From Dryomyza anilis (lineage: Eukaryota; Arthropoda; Insecta; Diptera; Dryomyzidae): 64,000 nt of DNA. This document shows positions 44,979 to 56,269 of this stretch, piece after piece. The translations under genes were made by a program, and so were the position numbers. The stretch is from the NCBI GenBank assembly GCA_951804985.1, contig OX638135.1:39901117-39965116 (forward strand), in the 5' to 3' direction. The notes below the pieces were generated by a model. It searched no databases and was not told the origin of the DNA. It was given only the letters and a program-made list of their open reading frames with translations. Within the stretch, counting starts at the first letter, position 1. Each line of letters begins with the position of its first letter.

Positions 44979-46091
44979 CACCCAGGGAAAAAGTATATCG
45001 AAAATTATACTACGTTTCATATGTTTTTAATATGCACAATAACATTTTATAATTCGTTATCGTTTGTAGTAAAATTACTATGAATTGATATGATCATTAA
45101 TAGTTCATAGTAAATTTGAGTAAATTTTATAGTAAATTTTAGTAAGATGTCACAAATTAAATTCAACTTTTAAATTAATTTGTACATGTTCTAGCTGATA
45201 CGACACATTCTGCTGGTCGAAGCATCCAATATTATTTGGATTATAGTTTGGATATCAGTGTCAAGGACCCGCGAAGCTGAAGCTGGGCGGCTGACTGGAG
45301 TCTACGGAAGCATCCTACTGCACAATGTTGTGCGCGATTGAGGCAGGCTGCGCACTGTGTTGAAGACGTTGGGATTGCGTGGCGGTTTATTTTATTTGAC
45401 ATTATCAACACTTATGGAAAATGTCCAAAAGCGGCGACCGACCGCGGGTAAGTTGTAACTAATTAATTAAATTTAAAATTTATTTTTTCATATTGTAGCA
45501 ATTGTAGCAACACCTTCCTAAGATGCTTCAATATTATTGGGTTTACTTCTGCCCGTTGCTGTCGGTTCTTGCTTCGAATCAGTGACGAGGTGCATTGTTA
45601 GCTGGAAATCCATCCAATGGTACAGCCTGCGCATCGTCGCTTCGGTATACAGAAGAGCGGTCGTTGCATCAACTCGTCCCCAACTCGCCCCCAAGTGTTG
45701 CAGTCGCTGGAGTTGCGCGGCGGACAGTGCGGCGACGAAACTATTTCATTTGCGATTAGTGTGAATATTTGATAACATAACTATTTGTTTTTGATTTAAA
45801 AACCGCAAATAAATATAATAAATTGAAATGTTAATATTTCTAATCATTGGTTTACATTAGTAAAAATGTTATTAAACATAGTAAATTCATATGTAGAAGA
45901 TAGTAAAAAAATCATTATTGTACATAGTAAATTGAAATGAAACATAGTAAATTTATGATATTTGACAATTTGAAAAATTTACTATGAAAAAATAATGATG
46001 TTACTATAATTAAATTTGACTTCATATCGTTAAGATATATAACGAATTTACTATGAATCATAACGGATTTACAATGTTTTTTCCCTGGGTG
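44979..46091. mobile_element. 1.1-kb element with CACCCAGGGAAAAA inverted ends and GC-richer core
   Basis: The ends CACCCAGGGAAAAA (44979) and TTTTTTCCCTGGGTG (ending 46091) are flanked by TA (44977-44978 and 46092-46093). Subterminal DNA on both sides is rich in ATAGTAAATT-type strings in opposite orientation. The core (about 45190-45775) is GC-richer and non-repetitive, with an ATG, GCGGGTAAGTTG and a TTTCATATTGTAG acceptor-like site. This is a non-autonomous TA-targeting element that may carry captured DNA. Confidence 0.8.
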
Positions 46092-47291
46092 TATATCTTC
46101 GTTATAAATCCTTCGTTATAAGTCCAAATAGCATTTTTGAAAATTCGATAAAAGTTCGACAATTCATAGTTTTAGATGTGTTGGTGTATTTTTCATAATT
46201 AAAAATCAAATATTAAAAATATAAAGTTTTTAAGTATGTCCAATCGGCACTGCGTGAAAATAATTAACTTTTAACCAGAAATCCTTGTTTTCCTCTTCAA
46301 CAACATTTTGGTTTTCCGTACTGTTTTAGATACCCCTTGAAGATTTGAAAAATCTGAACATATTACATTTTTCACCTGAAAATTAAATTTAAAATTTCTA
46401 CTTAGGTATTGCTGCTTATGGATTTTTGCTTATATGATTTTAGTTAAAAATCGATATTGAAACAAAATTTATTTGATGACTTTTAGTTCTATAACGACGA
46501 TTTATAATCCGATTTTTACGTTTTCAGACTTTTTGAAATTAAAAAAATCGGTTGTAAATTAATTTAATAATTCGTCAAGTAACTATTCCCTTTTACTTCT
46601 TGAATAAATGGTACAAAAAAAAGAGGTGAAACGTTAAACTTGATATAAATGTTGTACTTTAAAAAAATCAAATTAAAATATTTTGGATTTATGGTTTCCG
46701 AAATATGCTGATTTGAAAAGTGAAAATAATCATTAAAAATACATTGTTTATGTCTGATGTAGTTTACAAACGAGATGTCGGTATTGATCACCTTTAATAG
46801 GATAATCAAATTGAGTTTGGTTTCCAAAAGGTACTGAGATATGTATACCTTCATAATATCAGAGACCAAAAATAATTATTATTAATTTCAAATGTATATG
46901 TAAGAAGTCGTTGTAAGAAAAGGTGGCACTAAAGAACAAAGAGTACCATTACATAATATTCGATGAACACTTTTAATTTATGGTCTTATTTTTATATTTT
47001 TATTATTTTTATAGTTGAAAGAAAAAATGTTGGTTTAAGTTGGTAAAATAAAGTTGGTATTACAACGGTAAGTGTTCGAGTGAAATCCATGGCCTGATGG
47101 CATGGAGTGTTTACATTTTGGTGAAAGTTTACTTTAATAAAATTGTTTTTGCGTGTAAAGGATCTAAATATGATGAGGAGCGAAGAAATTAGGTAAGTCG
47201 AGGTTACTAAATCCACACAAACTTGAACTAATGTTCAATGCTTTACGGAGACATGTGCGATCAGATATTCAACATCATCAAACTGACGAAC
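46092..47291. other. AT-rich non-coding DNA
   Basis: No gene or repeat is recognised. A 101-codon minus frame at 46869-46564 has low-complexity Ile/Asn/Phe composition and no motif. Confidence 0.4.
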
Positions 47292-47303
47292 AACGGAAAG
47301 TAC

Positions 47304-47488
47304 CGGCCTCAGCAGTCCAGAGGTAGCGCGCTGGACTTGCATTTTGAAGGTCTCGGGTTCGAATCCCGGCTTGGGCATGGGCGCTCGTGGTGATATTAAC
47401 CACAAAATTGTAGATTTCACAGTACAATGGATATAGTCTGTCTGAGTGCTGTGGATCTTAGTAGATATTCCAAAAAAAAAAAAAAAAG
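47304..47488 (+). mobile_element. tRNA-derived SINE with perfect 12-bp target duplication
   Basis: The 185-bp insert is flanked by AACGGAAAGTAC on both sides (47292-47303 and 47489-47500). The head has pol III promoter boxes: A-box-like GGTAGCGCGCTGG (47322-47334) and a canonical B box GGTTCGAATCC (47356-47366). An unrelated body (about 47375-47470) follows, then a 16-17 base A run. These are the defining parts of a tRNA-derived SINE. A cloverleaf fits poorly, so it is not a functional tRNA gene. The unbroken duplication points to a recent insertion. Confidence 0.92.
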
Positions 47489-47644
47489 AACGGAAAGTAC
47501 TGTGGAACGCAAAGTACTCTTTGCGCCGATAAATATCGCCACGTAAATATGCAGAAGCAGGAGAAGTGTCAAGGGTCCTGTTGTGGAGGTTAAGCTGCAG
47601 ATCTCCACCGAATCGCAGGTGATGACAAAAAAAAAACAATAAAA

Positions 47645-48270
47645 AAGATTGAGACGAAGGGCACCAATCGTACTATGAACATTAAAATTGAAAACTACAA
47701 AATTATTAAAAGTTGCTGAAAAATGTCACCGTGTTGCTGTCCATCGGACGTCGCTTTGGGCTGGTCGGCCGCAATGGTCTGGGCAAAAGGACGCTGTTGC
47801 GCATGATCTCCGAGCAGGCTATAGCATCACACAAGTTGGTGTTGCATGTTGAAGAGGAGGTAGTTGGCTAGGACAACACAGCCGCGGACATTGTGCTAGA
47901 GTGTGTTTTTGAGCCCAGACGTTTGATATCGTGCGAAAAGAAATATTGGCACAGTTTTAATAACGGCGTGCAGGATCGACCGATGTTTATGCATTTGGTG
48001 TAGGCGCGCGCTCTTCTCCATACCATTACATTCCCAGCTGTTGGAGGCATACAAGTTAGGTGGATATAACTATGGGTTCAATTGTTTCCTTAATATATGT
48101 TTTACTTACAGAGGCAACTATGAGCAATTTGAGAAGACGAAGAACGAGATGCACAAAGCACAGCGTCGGGAATACGAGGCGCAAATGGCACATCGCTCGC
48201 ACATCCAGGAGTTCATCGATCGCTTCCGCTAAAATGGAAATCGTGCATCGTCGGTGCAGTCAAAGATTGG
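47645..48270 (+). pseudogene. ABCF3-type ATP-binding protein gene fragment with intron
   Basis: The first part reads NIKIENY (about 47677) and then, in another frame, GRRFGLVGRNGLGKRTLLRM, a Walker A region in which the family GLGKTTL has Arg for the first Thr. It continues HKLVLHVEEEVVG, a TAG, then NTAADIVLEC. After a gap it resumes LHSQLLEAYK and, beyond a GT-AG intron (48055-48111, 57 nt), GNYEQFEKTKNEMHKAQRRE and HIQEFIDRFR. A stop then replaces Tyr, and ASSVQSKI follows. This linker is characteristic of ABCF3 proteins, which act in translation control. The region between the two parts, including the first signature motif, is missing. Confidence 0.88.
48055..48111 (+). other. retained 57-nt spliceosomal intron in the ABCF3 fragment
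   Basis: The sequence between GAGGCATACAA and AGGCAACTATG starts GTTAGG and ends TTACTTACAG. Removal gives an uninterrupted YKGNYEQF reading. The length is typical of short dipteran introns. Its presence argues against a retro-copied origin. Confidence 0.8.
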
Positions 48271-48455
48271 ATGCCATCGAGCTACAGCTCTCTTTCAGCT
48301 TGGCGAGATTGTGACGCAATTATAATGCTTGCTTTTTACTATGTTATTTTGTGTCAGTTTCAGGTTAGAAAATTTCACAAAATTTGTTGTTTTTAGTCAA
48401 AGACAAAGTTTAAAAAATGCTAAAATGTTTTAAATTTGATTTCGTTTGACATGCG

Positions 48456-49735
48456 ACTTTTCCTTTATTTGGCCATTACAACCCATGATGGGTTTCGACC
48501 GCAGCAATCACCCCTCGCCAGTCGCTTCTGCATTGCGCGCGCTGGAGCCAGTTTTGCACTCCAAGTGTTGTAAGGTTGTCTCGCACTTGGTCGCTCCACC
48601 GGAGATTCGGTCACCCTCTCCTACGTTGACCACCACTGGGTACAGAATTGAGCACCTTTTTTGCTGGAGCGCTTTCATCCATACGCTCGACATGTCCAAG
48701 CCAGCGTAGGCGCTGGATCTTAATGCGCCTGACTATGCCAATGTCGTCGTAGAGCTCATCGTCGTTCCATCTGATTCTGTACTCGTTTTCAACGCATATC
48801 GGGCCATAGATTTTCCGAAGAATCTTTCTCTCGGACGCTCCTAAAGCTCGCTCATCGGTGTTGGCAAGAGTCCATGCCTCAGCGCCATAGAGGAGGACTG
48901 GCATGATGAGCGACTTATAGAGCGTAATTTTTGTCCGTCGAGAGAGGGCTCTGCTCCTCAATTGCCTACTGAGCCCAAAGTAACACCTGTTGGCAAGAGT
49001 TATTCTTTGGCTAATCTCCAGGCTGACATTGTTTTCCTTGTTGATGCTGGTTCCTAGGTATACGAAGTCCTTCACAACTTCGAAGTTGCGGTTGTCAATA
49101 GTGACATGTTGTCCAAGACGCCGGGACTCTTTGTTTATTGACACTAGGTACTTCGCACTTCGTACTGAGCAACATGTGTCGCTCAGGGTCATTCTGCAAA
49201 GCCTTATAAGTTTCGCAGGTATACCGAACTCAGACATGGTGGCGTATAGGCGACTTATTATCGGACTGTCGAAGGCAGCTTTGTAGTCGACGAAAAGGTG
49301 GTGGGTGTCGATCTGCCTCTCTTTGGTCTTTTCCAGGATTTGGCGCAATGTGAAAATCGGTTCTATGGTGGACTTGCCAGGTCTGAAGCCGCACTGATAA
49401 GATCCAATCAGTCTGTTGACGATGGTCTTCAATCTTTCACATAATACGCTCGTTAGAACTTTATACGCGATGTTGAGGAGACTTATCCCACTGTAGTTGG
49501 CGCGTATCGTGGGATCCCCCTTCTTAAGGATTGGGCAGAGTATACTGAGATTCCATTCTGAGCTGGTGCATGCTCGTTATGAGCTCATCGCCTCCGGTCT
49601 TAAACAACTCAGCAGACAGACCATCCTATCCTGTGGCTTTGTTGTTTTCAGCCTGTTGATGACTGTGCAGACCTCTTCACGGTAGGCGACGGTATGTCAA
49701 CGCCGTCGTCAGCAACTGGGGTTGTCAAGCTGTCT
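48456..49735 (-). pseudogene. RTE LINE RT fragment, 5' truncated, catalytic box deleted
   Basis: The reading 49432-48611 has QCGFRPGKSTIEPIF, LFVDYKAAFD and LIRLCRMTLSDTCCSV. It then jumps directly to KYLVSINKESRRL, so the whole YADD region is gone. The C-terminal part RLRWLGHVERM follows. Upstream (49735-49440) KKGDPTI is recognisable in shifted frames. Related to 12738-16051 at moderate divergence. The 5' end abuts the MITE at 49740; no target duplication is visible. Confidence 0.88.
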
Positions 49736-49739
49736 TAAG

Positions 49740-50706
49740 TTTACACTTCCTTAATTTTAGGAAATTTTCTTTATATGAAAAAACAATTTCTTTAGTATAA
49801 GTTAATAATAAAATCTTACTTCCTTAAAATTATTTTATATATTTCCTTATTTTAAAATTATATTTTTTGCTCTATCCCTCTCTCTATTCTCGAAAAAGAA
49901 TTGCCAAGTCCTTACATTTTGTTCAAAAGTTCATACACAAATTACTAGTTTTATACGTTAGAGCAGTCGGCAACCTTGTCATTTTTTGTGAGATATTTCA
50001 CACGCCATCAAATTATATTTTTATTCTTGATTTATATAAAAAATAATTCTATTTTGCCAATTTCAAATGAATTGAGTAATTTATGTCAAATATATTCAAA
50101 ATTAAAATAAATTCAAATAAAATCAAACGTTAGATATGTGGACCTGAATCTTTCAAAACATTTTTCCCGTATTTTCCATGTAAGCATGTCATAAAATTAA
50201 ACATTGCAGGGTCATATATTTTATTTTAATACATTTAAACATAAATGGCCGCAACAATGTTTCCCAGGAATCTCCACAACTATATCATTCAATTTCAAGA
50301 TTAAAATAAAAAAATGTCTTATATTTATATTAAAAATATCATCCTTTATTGTAGTTTACCTTCCCTTTAACAAAATAAAAATTTCCTTAATTTTAGGAAA
50401 TATCATTCTTATATTTAGTTCACATTTCATAAAACATAGTAAAAATTTCCTTAGTTTTAGGAAATATCATCTTTAAATTTAGTTCAATTTCCTTAAACGC
50501 AAAAAACTTTACTTAAATTAAGGAAAGTTCATCCTTAAAAATAGTTTATATGTACTTATTTTAAGGATAATTTCTTTAATATATTAAAAAATATTTGCTT
50601 ACTTTAAAGAAAAATGTTCCTAAAAGTACGGAACTTTTTCCTTGACGCTATTTCAAGTTCAATTTTCCTTAAAATTAGTTAATTTTTCCTAAATCTGTTT
50701 TTTGTG
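49740..50706. mobile_element. MITE-like element made of TTTCCTTAATTTTAGGAAAT motifs
   Basis: The palindrome-like motif TTCCTTAATTTTAGGAA or close variants occurs at about 49747, 50384, 50450 and in parts at 50486 and 50511-50525, some in opposite orientation. The right edge reads TTTTTTGTGAGTGTAGT; the left edge GTTTACACTTCC is only partly complementary. No gene is seen. It sits exactly at the 5' end of the RTE fragment. Confidence 0.55.
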
Positions 50707-51063
50707 AGTGTAGTACACAGTGCCGTGCACTTTGAACAAGGAGCACAGAGTGGCTAAAATCAGCAAATGGATCTTGAGACTCCTTCAGTATTCCATACAA
50801 ACTATTTAATGTTTATTTTTTATATTATAATACTCTGAAATTGCACTACATTTTAATAATGCAGTGCAAACGCAATAGAGCAGAACATAATGGAACGAAT
50901 CGAAGCGTCATGATGCGTTATTTTTTTTTCTCAAAAAAACAAATAGTCCGTTCAGGCAACAAATTAGTTTTGTTCGTATAACAGAGCATTTTTTTGATTT
51001 TTACAAAAACCATAGTAATTTTAACAAAATGCTAAATAATAAAGATTTAGTTTTGTTTATTGG
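50707..51063. other. non-coding DNA
   Basis: AT-rich to mixed composition. I recognise no gene, repeat or regulatory signal. Confidence 0.35.
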
Positions 51064-51933
51064 TTACCCAACCGGACAAACGATGCCCAAAACCTGACTT
51101 TATGCTAACTTTAAAAAATTAACGATATCCGAATGTTGTCGGAAAAGTGATGAAAAAGGTATCGGAAAGACTTACGTATGTCCGCCTCATTGATGACTTT
51201 TAGCTCTCGAAAAGATAACTAAAAAGTTATGTTTAAGTTAACTATACAAAGGCATCATCAGAAAGTTGTCCTCTATACAGCCGATTAGATAGCTTAATTA
51301 CAGCTTTTAGTTAACCCTATTATCTACCAAAAATATGACAACAAATTATTATCAATGTATTAGGTTGTCATTCGATTATTTACATTTCCTAAAATTGATG
51401 GAAATAATCATATGAGAACCTAATACATATTAAATAAATATAAAAATAGACAATAATAATAAAAAACCAAAAGCTATGTTTTAACTATAAGTGCATTTTT
51501 ATTTAAAATTATTTTAGCTTCACTGTTTGTTACTGCCACAGTCACGTCTTGAGACACTTCCTCACACGGTAGAATGACGCCTGCAGTATGTACTGCCTAC
51601 GAACATTTTTCAATTTCATAGACCCGATTTTGTAGCGATTCAGAAACGTAATTTACTCGTCGCGGTTAATATTTTTACTATCAATAAGACATTTTTGTCC
51701 ACACAAAATACAAGGAGCACAAAAAACGCTAACAGCAAACAATATGACGCAGCAAAAAAAAAAGTTCAGAGGTGCCACTATGTGGGTATTGTCCCGATTT
51801 GTTAACTTTAAAGAAGTTAACTTTCTGATATATCTATACGATGCTTAACAGATAACTTTTCTAATAACCTTTAAGTCACCTGAAAAACGATAGTCGCAAA
51901 GATAACATTTCGTATTTTATTCTAGTTGGGTAA
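51064..51933 (-). mobile_element. non-coding element, family V, complete copy with TTACCCAAC ends
   Basis: The ends TTACCCAAC (51064-51072) and GTTGGGTAA (51925-51933) are inverted. The interior is the reverse complement of 42973-43803. The central hairpin is kept at 51358-51426 (GTATTAGGTTGTCATTCGAT and partner). With 870 bp and no coding motif, it is a non-autonomous DNA element of unknown superfamily. Confidence 0.8.
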
Positions 51934-52864
51934 ATACACAAATGAAAATTTGTAAGACAAACAAGTATTTGTAAATATAACAAGTACTGAAAATGACTGG
52001 TACGGATAACAAAATGTTTGTGAGAAGAACCAAAAGTTATAAAAATCGCTGTTTAATAAACAAAAACATGTTTAATGCAACAATGTGACGTTAACAAATT
52101 TCCATTTGTTAATAATACCACAGAGACTTTTTGTGTGTAAACTTGTAGTATTTCACTTTTATAAGGGATGCAATAGCAAATTGACGTTACTGTGTAATTA
52201 TATCGCATATATACAACGTGGTACGAATACCATTCTAAAATACGTAAACTGTGAATACGCTATATGTTTCCATTAGAACATACACCATTTTAAGGGGCAA
52301 CATTAAAATGTTTCCGAGTCAGAGTTCATTACAACACTGTTCTGTCTCAATACAACCCGGTTTACAAATGATTTATCAGTCAATTATATAGTATGGTTAA
52401 ATAAAGTTCCAAACATACATGTTAATGCCCGCAAAATTATGTTTGGGAGAGCCCTTTTTTTGAAGCGTGTTGATGTGCTGTGTCAAAGTGGAGGTAGTAG
52501 CGACAATGTGCCTGTCCAGCCCCCAGACAAAAAATATGCAAGGAAACTAGTATTATCCCAATATGTCATAACACTTAATATTCACTTGCGAATGGTTTGA
52601 AATCTATCATTACTTTCAAATCATAGAGTTGAGAATCATAGTTTTTTCAATAAAAACTGGTAGCTTAACCTTAACTTGAAATTTCCCTTATTCTCCAATC
52701 AATATTAACACTAATTATTATATTGATTTCAACGTTCACTTTATATCAAGATTTAGCTTTAGTGTTTTTGCATTAAATATTGACATAATCCTACAAAATA
52801 AGTATAAAAAGAGGACAACAAAAAGGGCATTTTTTAAATTAATTATCCCATTCTATGTCAACCA
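51934..52864. other. AT-rich non-coding DNA
   Basis: Only a short string at 52573-52595 (TTAATATTCACTTGCGAATG) is shared with 6860-6883. Otherwise no feature is recognised. Confidence 0.4.
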
Positions 52865-53620
52865 ACACTCAGAAGAAAATGTACCATTAAGTACTTTATG
52901 GTACAACCATTGATCTTATGGTTCATGTATCAATATTTTTTTTTTTTAAATCAAAAGTTTTCTAATTAATTCAATAGTATTTGAAAAATTCAGTACCATA
53001 AATTTAAATATTTCAATATTTTTATTTTAAATAGAATAAATAATGTTGTTTTAATGGTTTCCTCCTTTATTTTTTGGAATAATCCACATTATTCAACGCG
53101 ACATTGGTAAGGACTCAATGTATTTAATGTAAATAAATTATATTTATATATTTATTTATATTTTAATATATTGTAGAAAATAAATAATACATCAAACTTC
53201 TATTATGACAACGGACTGAAAAATAACTGCAGGCTCAAGTACTACAATCAATTATTGGAAACCGAAGCAAACGTTAAATGTTTTATAACCTTTTGCAGCA
53301 AGAAGTGTCTTTTTATGTGTGTGTTGTAAAAACGAATATCAATTTCGACATTTAAATAAAATAAATTTTACAATAAATTAACTAAAATACATTTTTGTTT
53401 TAATAAATTATTAGGAAAATGTTATACGACTATACCATAAAATTAATAATACATTTCATTAAATTTGTATAGGTCTTTCTTATTGTAATTTAAATATCAC
53501 ATTATAAAATTTATGGTACAACCACACATTGTATTAACAGTCTCAATATTACTGAACTAATGTGACGCATCCTATTGACCAATTTTAATGGTATAAATTA
53601 TTTATTATTATTATATATAT
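52865..53620. repeat. AT-rich dispersed repeat
   Basis: It opens CACTCAGAAGAAAATGT, also found at about 17479-17495 and 26485-26501. Its middle (52990-53347) matches the interrupted repeat at 33690-34608, and its end (53553-53605) matches 41206-41265. No gene is present; it is probably a decayed MITE-family copy that links these fragments. Confidence 0.6.
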
Positions 53621-54275
53621 ATTCAAAGTTTGCGGGGGGCGATCGAAGTATTATTTTGAAGATTCACAGAAGTCCAAACAGTAATAGATTTCGGTAAGCA
53701 TAAGTAGCACAATCAACTAAGAAAGTGAACGTTATATGGCATAAAACTGTATGAACGTCGTGTAACTACTGTAAGTGTAGGTCTTTATAAGTCCTATTAA
53801 ATTCACCGTGTAAAGGTTTATTGAACTAATAATACAACTCGTATAAAGTGACAATAGTTGCTTCTGTAGCAGGGACTACCAGGCCCGTGCGCAGGATTTG
53901 CTTGTTGACGGGATATTAGCTAACTTCATAATAAAGGAGGTAGGGGAGGTAGATATCTGTTTGGCCATACTCATGAACATATGTCATTATTTCAGAAAAT
54001 CGGTATCTGACGAGGCCTAAACTAGGTAAGATATCTGGTGTATTTCTTTTTCTAACGCCGTTTCCTTTAGGAACTTTTGAATGGTCATTAGGTCCTGGTA
54101 GGGCCATTTTTCATAGCCTTGTTATGGTCCGAGCAAATTGGTGTAATAAAAACAGTATTCCATTAATGAAAAAACGTATAACTTTTTTGACATTTACACA
54201 TACACAAAACTAGCAATAAATAGAAAAAGGCTTTTAAAAATATTTTATATAATGAAACGAACCCGGATTCCCGGT
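53621..54275. other. non-coding DNA
   Basis: Mixed composition. A 63-codon minus frame (54107-53916) has no recognisable motif. Nothing else is seen. Confidence 0.35.
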
Positions 54276-54695
54276 CAAAATTGATATTTTGCAGGAATCC
54301 CCGAGGTTTTAAATAAAAGGCGACGCGGTTAAATTTTTAATTTTAAATTCAAGATTTTATTTATTATTTAAATTCATTAATTTATTGTTTCGCGTTTGAT
54401 AATAAAAAAAAATATGGTGGACTCATTACTCTTACAGACAGAGTCCAGAGCGCTAAAGCTACGCAAAACACACGTGATTCCCCAGCGGTTTCCGTGCAAC
54501 GAAGACGCGTCACTTCTACCTCTTCCGCCTCTGTTCAACCTAACCTCAAAAGTCAAACGTTCCTACAGGCGTTCGTTCGCTACAGTATAGTCATCAATGT
54601 TGTTCGTCAGTCGGTCAACAGCAAGAGAGAGCGATTTTCGTTGCGCGCTCGCTTTTATACGCGTTTCTTCTTCTTCCTTCTTGTTCGTTGTTACA
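54276..54695 (-). repeat. 3' LTR of the gypsy-like element
   Basis: The sense-strand TATA box TATAAAAGCG lies at 54651-54660. Compared with the other LTR it lacks several short insertions and carries a different segment at 54425-54470. The inner boundary is set by ...TTGTTCGTTGTTACA. Confidence 0.8.
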
Positions 54696-54734
54696 GCCGT
54701 CCGCTGTGCATTATGTTGCTTAGCCGCCTGACGC

Positions 54735-55355
54735 TTACCTGATTTATGCATCCGCGGTATGAAGTTTATCGCCTCGTCTGTAGCCTCCGCTGTCGTCATA
54801 ATGCCCGTGTGCATCATCGACTGTGCGCCTGCTACCGTGCACACTGCAGATTTCTGCTGCTCGTTTCGTGCAACGTCAAACTATGGCTCCCACAACTCAG
54901 AGTGGTGCCTGCCCGCTGCAGGAAATCCATGCCTAGGATCATATGATCTATCACCCCTGGCAAAATGAGAAAAGGCAGACTTTAATTTCCTTGTAGACCT
55001 GCCTCGAGTCGTCGTCGGCCATCTTTACTATGATGTCCGTCCGCTCGATGTTTTGCCAAGTCGTTATTTCGTCGGCGCATTGTTGACTGATGAAACTACG
55101 CGTTGCACCTGTATCGATGGTAGCAGTCATCAGTCTACCGTCCAGAATCACCGTTGCGACTATTCGTTTCTCCTCTTGTTTGAAGCCTATTGCGGGATAC
55201 GAGGTAATATTTTCGGGAAGACCGCTAGCCCACGTTACTGGCGGTTCCCTCGGTCGTCTGCAGCACTCAATGCTCCGCACCCCTCTTTTACCGCAGTCCC
55301 AGCAGAACATAACTGCATCGTTTCGGCAGTCTACTTGGTAGTGGCCACCGTGGCT
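54735..55355 (-). pseudogene. gypsy-like zinc knuckle and protease, broken
   Basis: The segment from 55310 has FCWDCGKRGVRSIECC, a zinc knuckle in which the usual His is Val. The retropepsin part follows: VATVILDGRLMTATIDTGATRS. The flap and C-terminal ILGMDFL block is found in a shifted frame near 54930 after a frameshift at about 54970. Further on, TVAGAQSMMHTGIMTTAE lies in yet another frame. Confidence 0.8.
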
Positions 55356-56269
55356 ACAACGTCTGTATGCGGTCCTTGGGTGATACGTTCGTTGTGGTAA
55401 TCCTCCAGACGTCGGTTGTACTCCTCCCGGGGTCGCGGTGCATATTTCGAATGCGTATGCCCCATGCCTTGGATGACATTTACTTCATCCGCCAGTCCTA
55501 TTAACTCTACCAGCGTCGAAAAACCGCGGCGCCGAATACACAATTGATATTCTTGGCGGCAATTTCGTAGTATGCGCTGCATCTCCTGCTTCTCATTATA
55601 CTGCGCGTACCGCATCATATCCCGCATAGCCAAGACGTAATCCCTAAAGGATTCACGTGGCTTCTGCTTCCTACTGCGGAGGGCATCGTCCAAGTCTTCA
55701 TAAAACCGTGACGACAGGAAAAATCTTAATAAGTCGTCCTTGAAGTCACACCATCTTTGCCATTTCGTGCGACTGGTGCGATACCATGTCAGTGCCTTGT
55801 CTACCAACAGATGTGATATCGCGTTTCCTAGCCAGTCGCGATTGATCCCGTAGTTCTTCGTTAGCTCTTCGACGCGTTCGATGAAAGCCAACGGTTCGCT
55901 GGTACCGTCGAATTTAACTGGCCACTTACTGTTACAGTCCATAGCGGTCGCATGTGCCGCGGTTGTGCCTGTGTGACTCATTGCCGTGCGAATGTCCTGC
56001 GTTGCTGGTTGCTCCCATGTCCGTCCGTCCGGTGGTCGTTCAGCCATGCCAACGAAAGGCGGCATCTGTTGAGCGTGTGTGACCCCGTAGGGTTCGTGCC
56101 TGGTATTTTGCGTGCAGGCCGTTGTGTAGACTGTGGGGTGTGACGTAGGTGGCAACTGCGACATTGAATGCTGCAAAGTTCCTGCGTATCCTCCACCGTC
56201 CCTGTACCACCGAAACCAAACTCCGCCGCTTACGCCGTGAGGTCCTCCTTGCGGAGACCGTACACCCAC
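55331..56269 (-). pseudogene. gypsy-like gag
   Basis: A 312-codon frame begins at 56269. The conserved gag core is at residues 110-240: WPVKFDGTSEPLAFIERVEE, HLLVDKALTWYR, FKDDLLRFFLSSRF and RKQKPRESFRDYVLAMRDMM, matching the retrotransposon gag domain. The N-terminal 90 residues are Gly/Pro/Thr-rich. The frame stops at 55331. The zinc-knuckle region continues in another frame (HGGHYQVDC), so a frameshift near 55355 truncates it. Confidence 0.85.

Noticed and set aside
45537..45764. A 75-codon host gene
   Set aside because: There is no recognisable domain, and it lies in the core of an inverted-end element. I treat it as possible captured DNA, not as a supported gene.
46564..46869. A 101-codon minus-strand gene
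   Set aside because: Low-complexity AT-driven composition with no motif or neighbouring signals.
47304..47376. A tRNA gene on the plus strand
   Set aside because: The B box is canonical, but the acceptor and anticodon arms do not pair well. The unit continues into a body and A tail framed by target duplications, so it is a SINE head.
55053..56143. Plus-strand open frames opposite the gypsy-like gag/protease
   Set aside because: They lie antisense to clear gag and protease motifs and show no motif of their own; they are shadows of the real frame.
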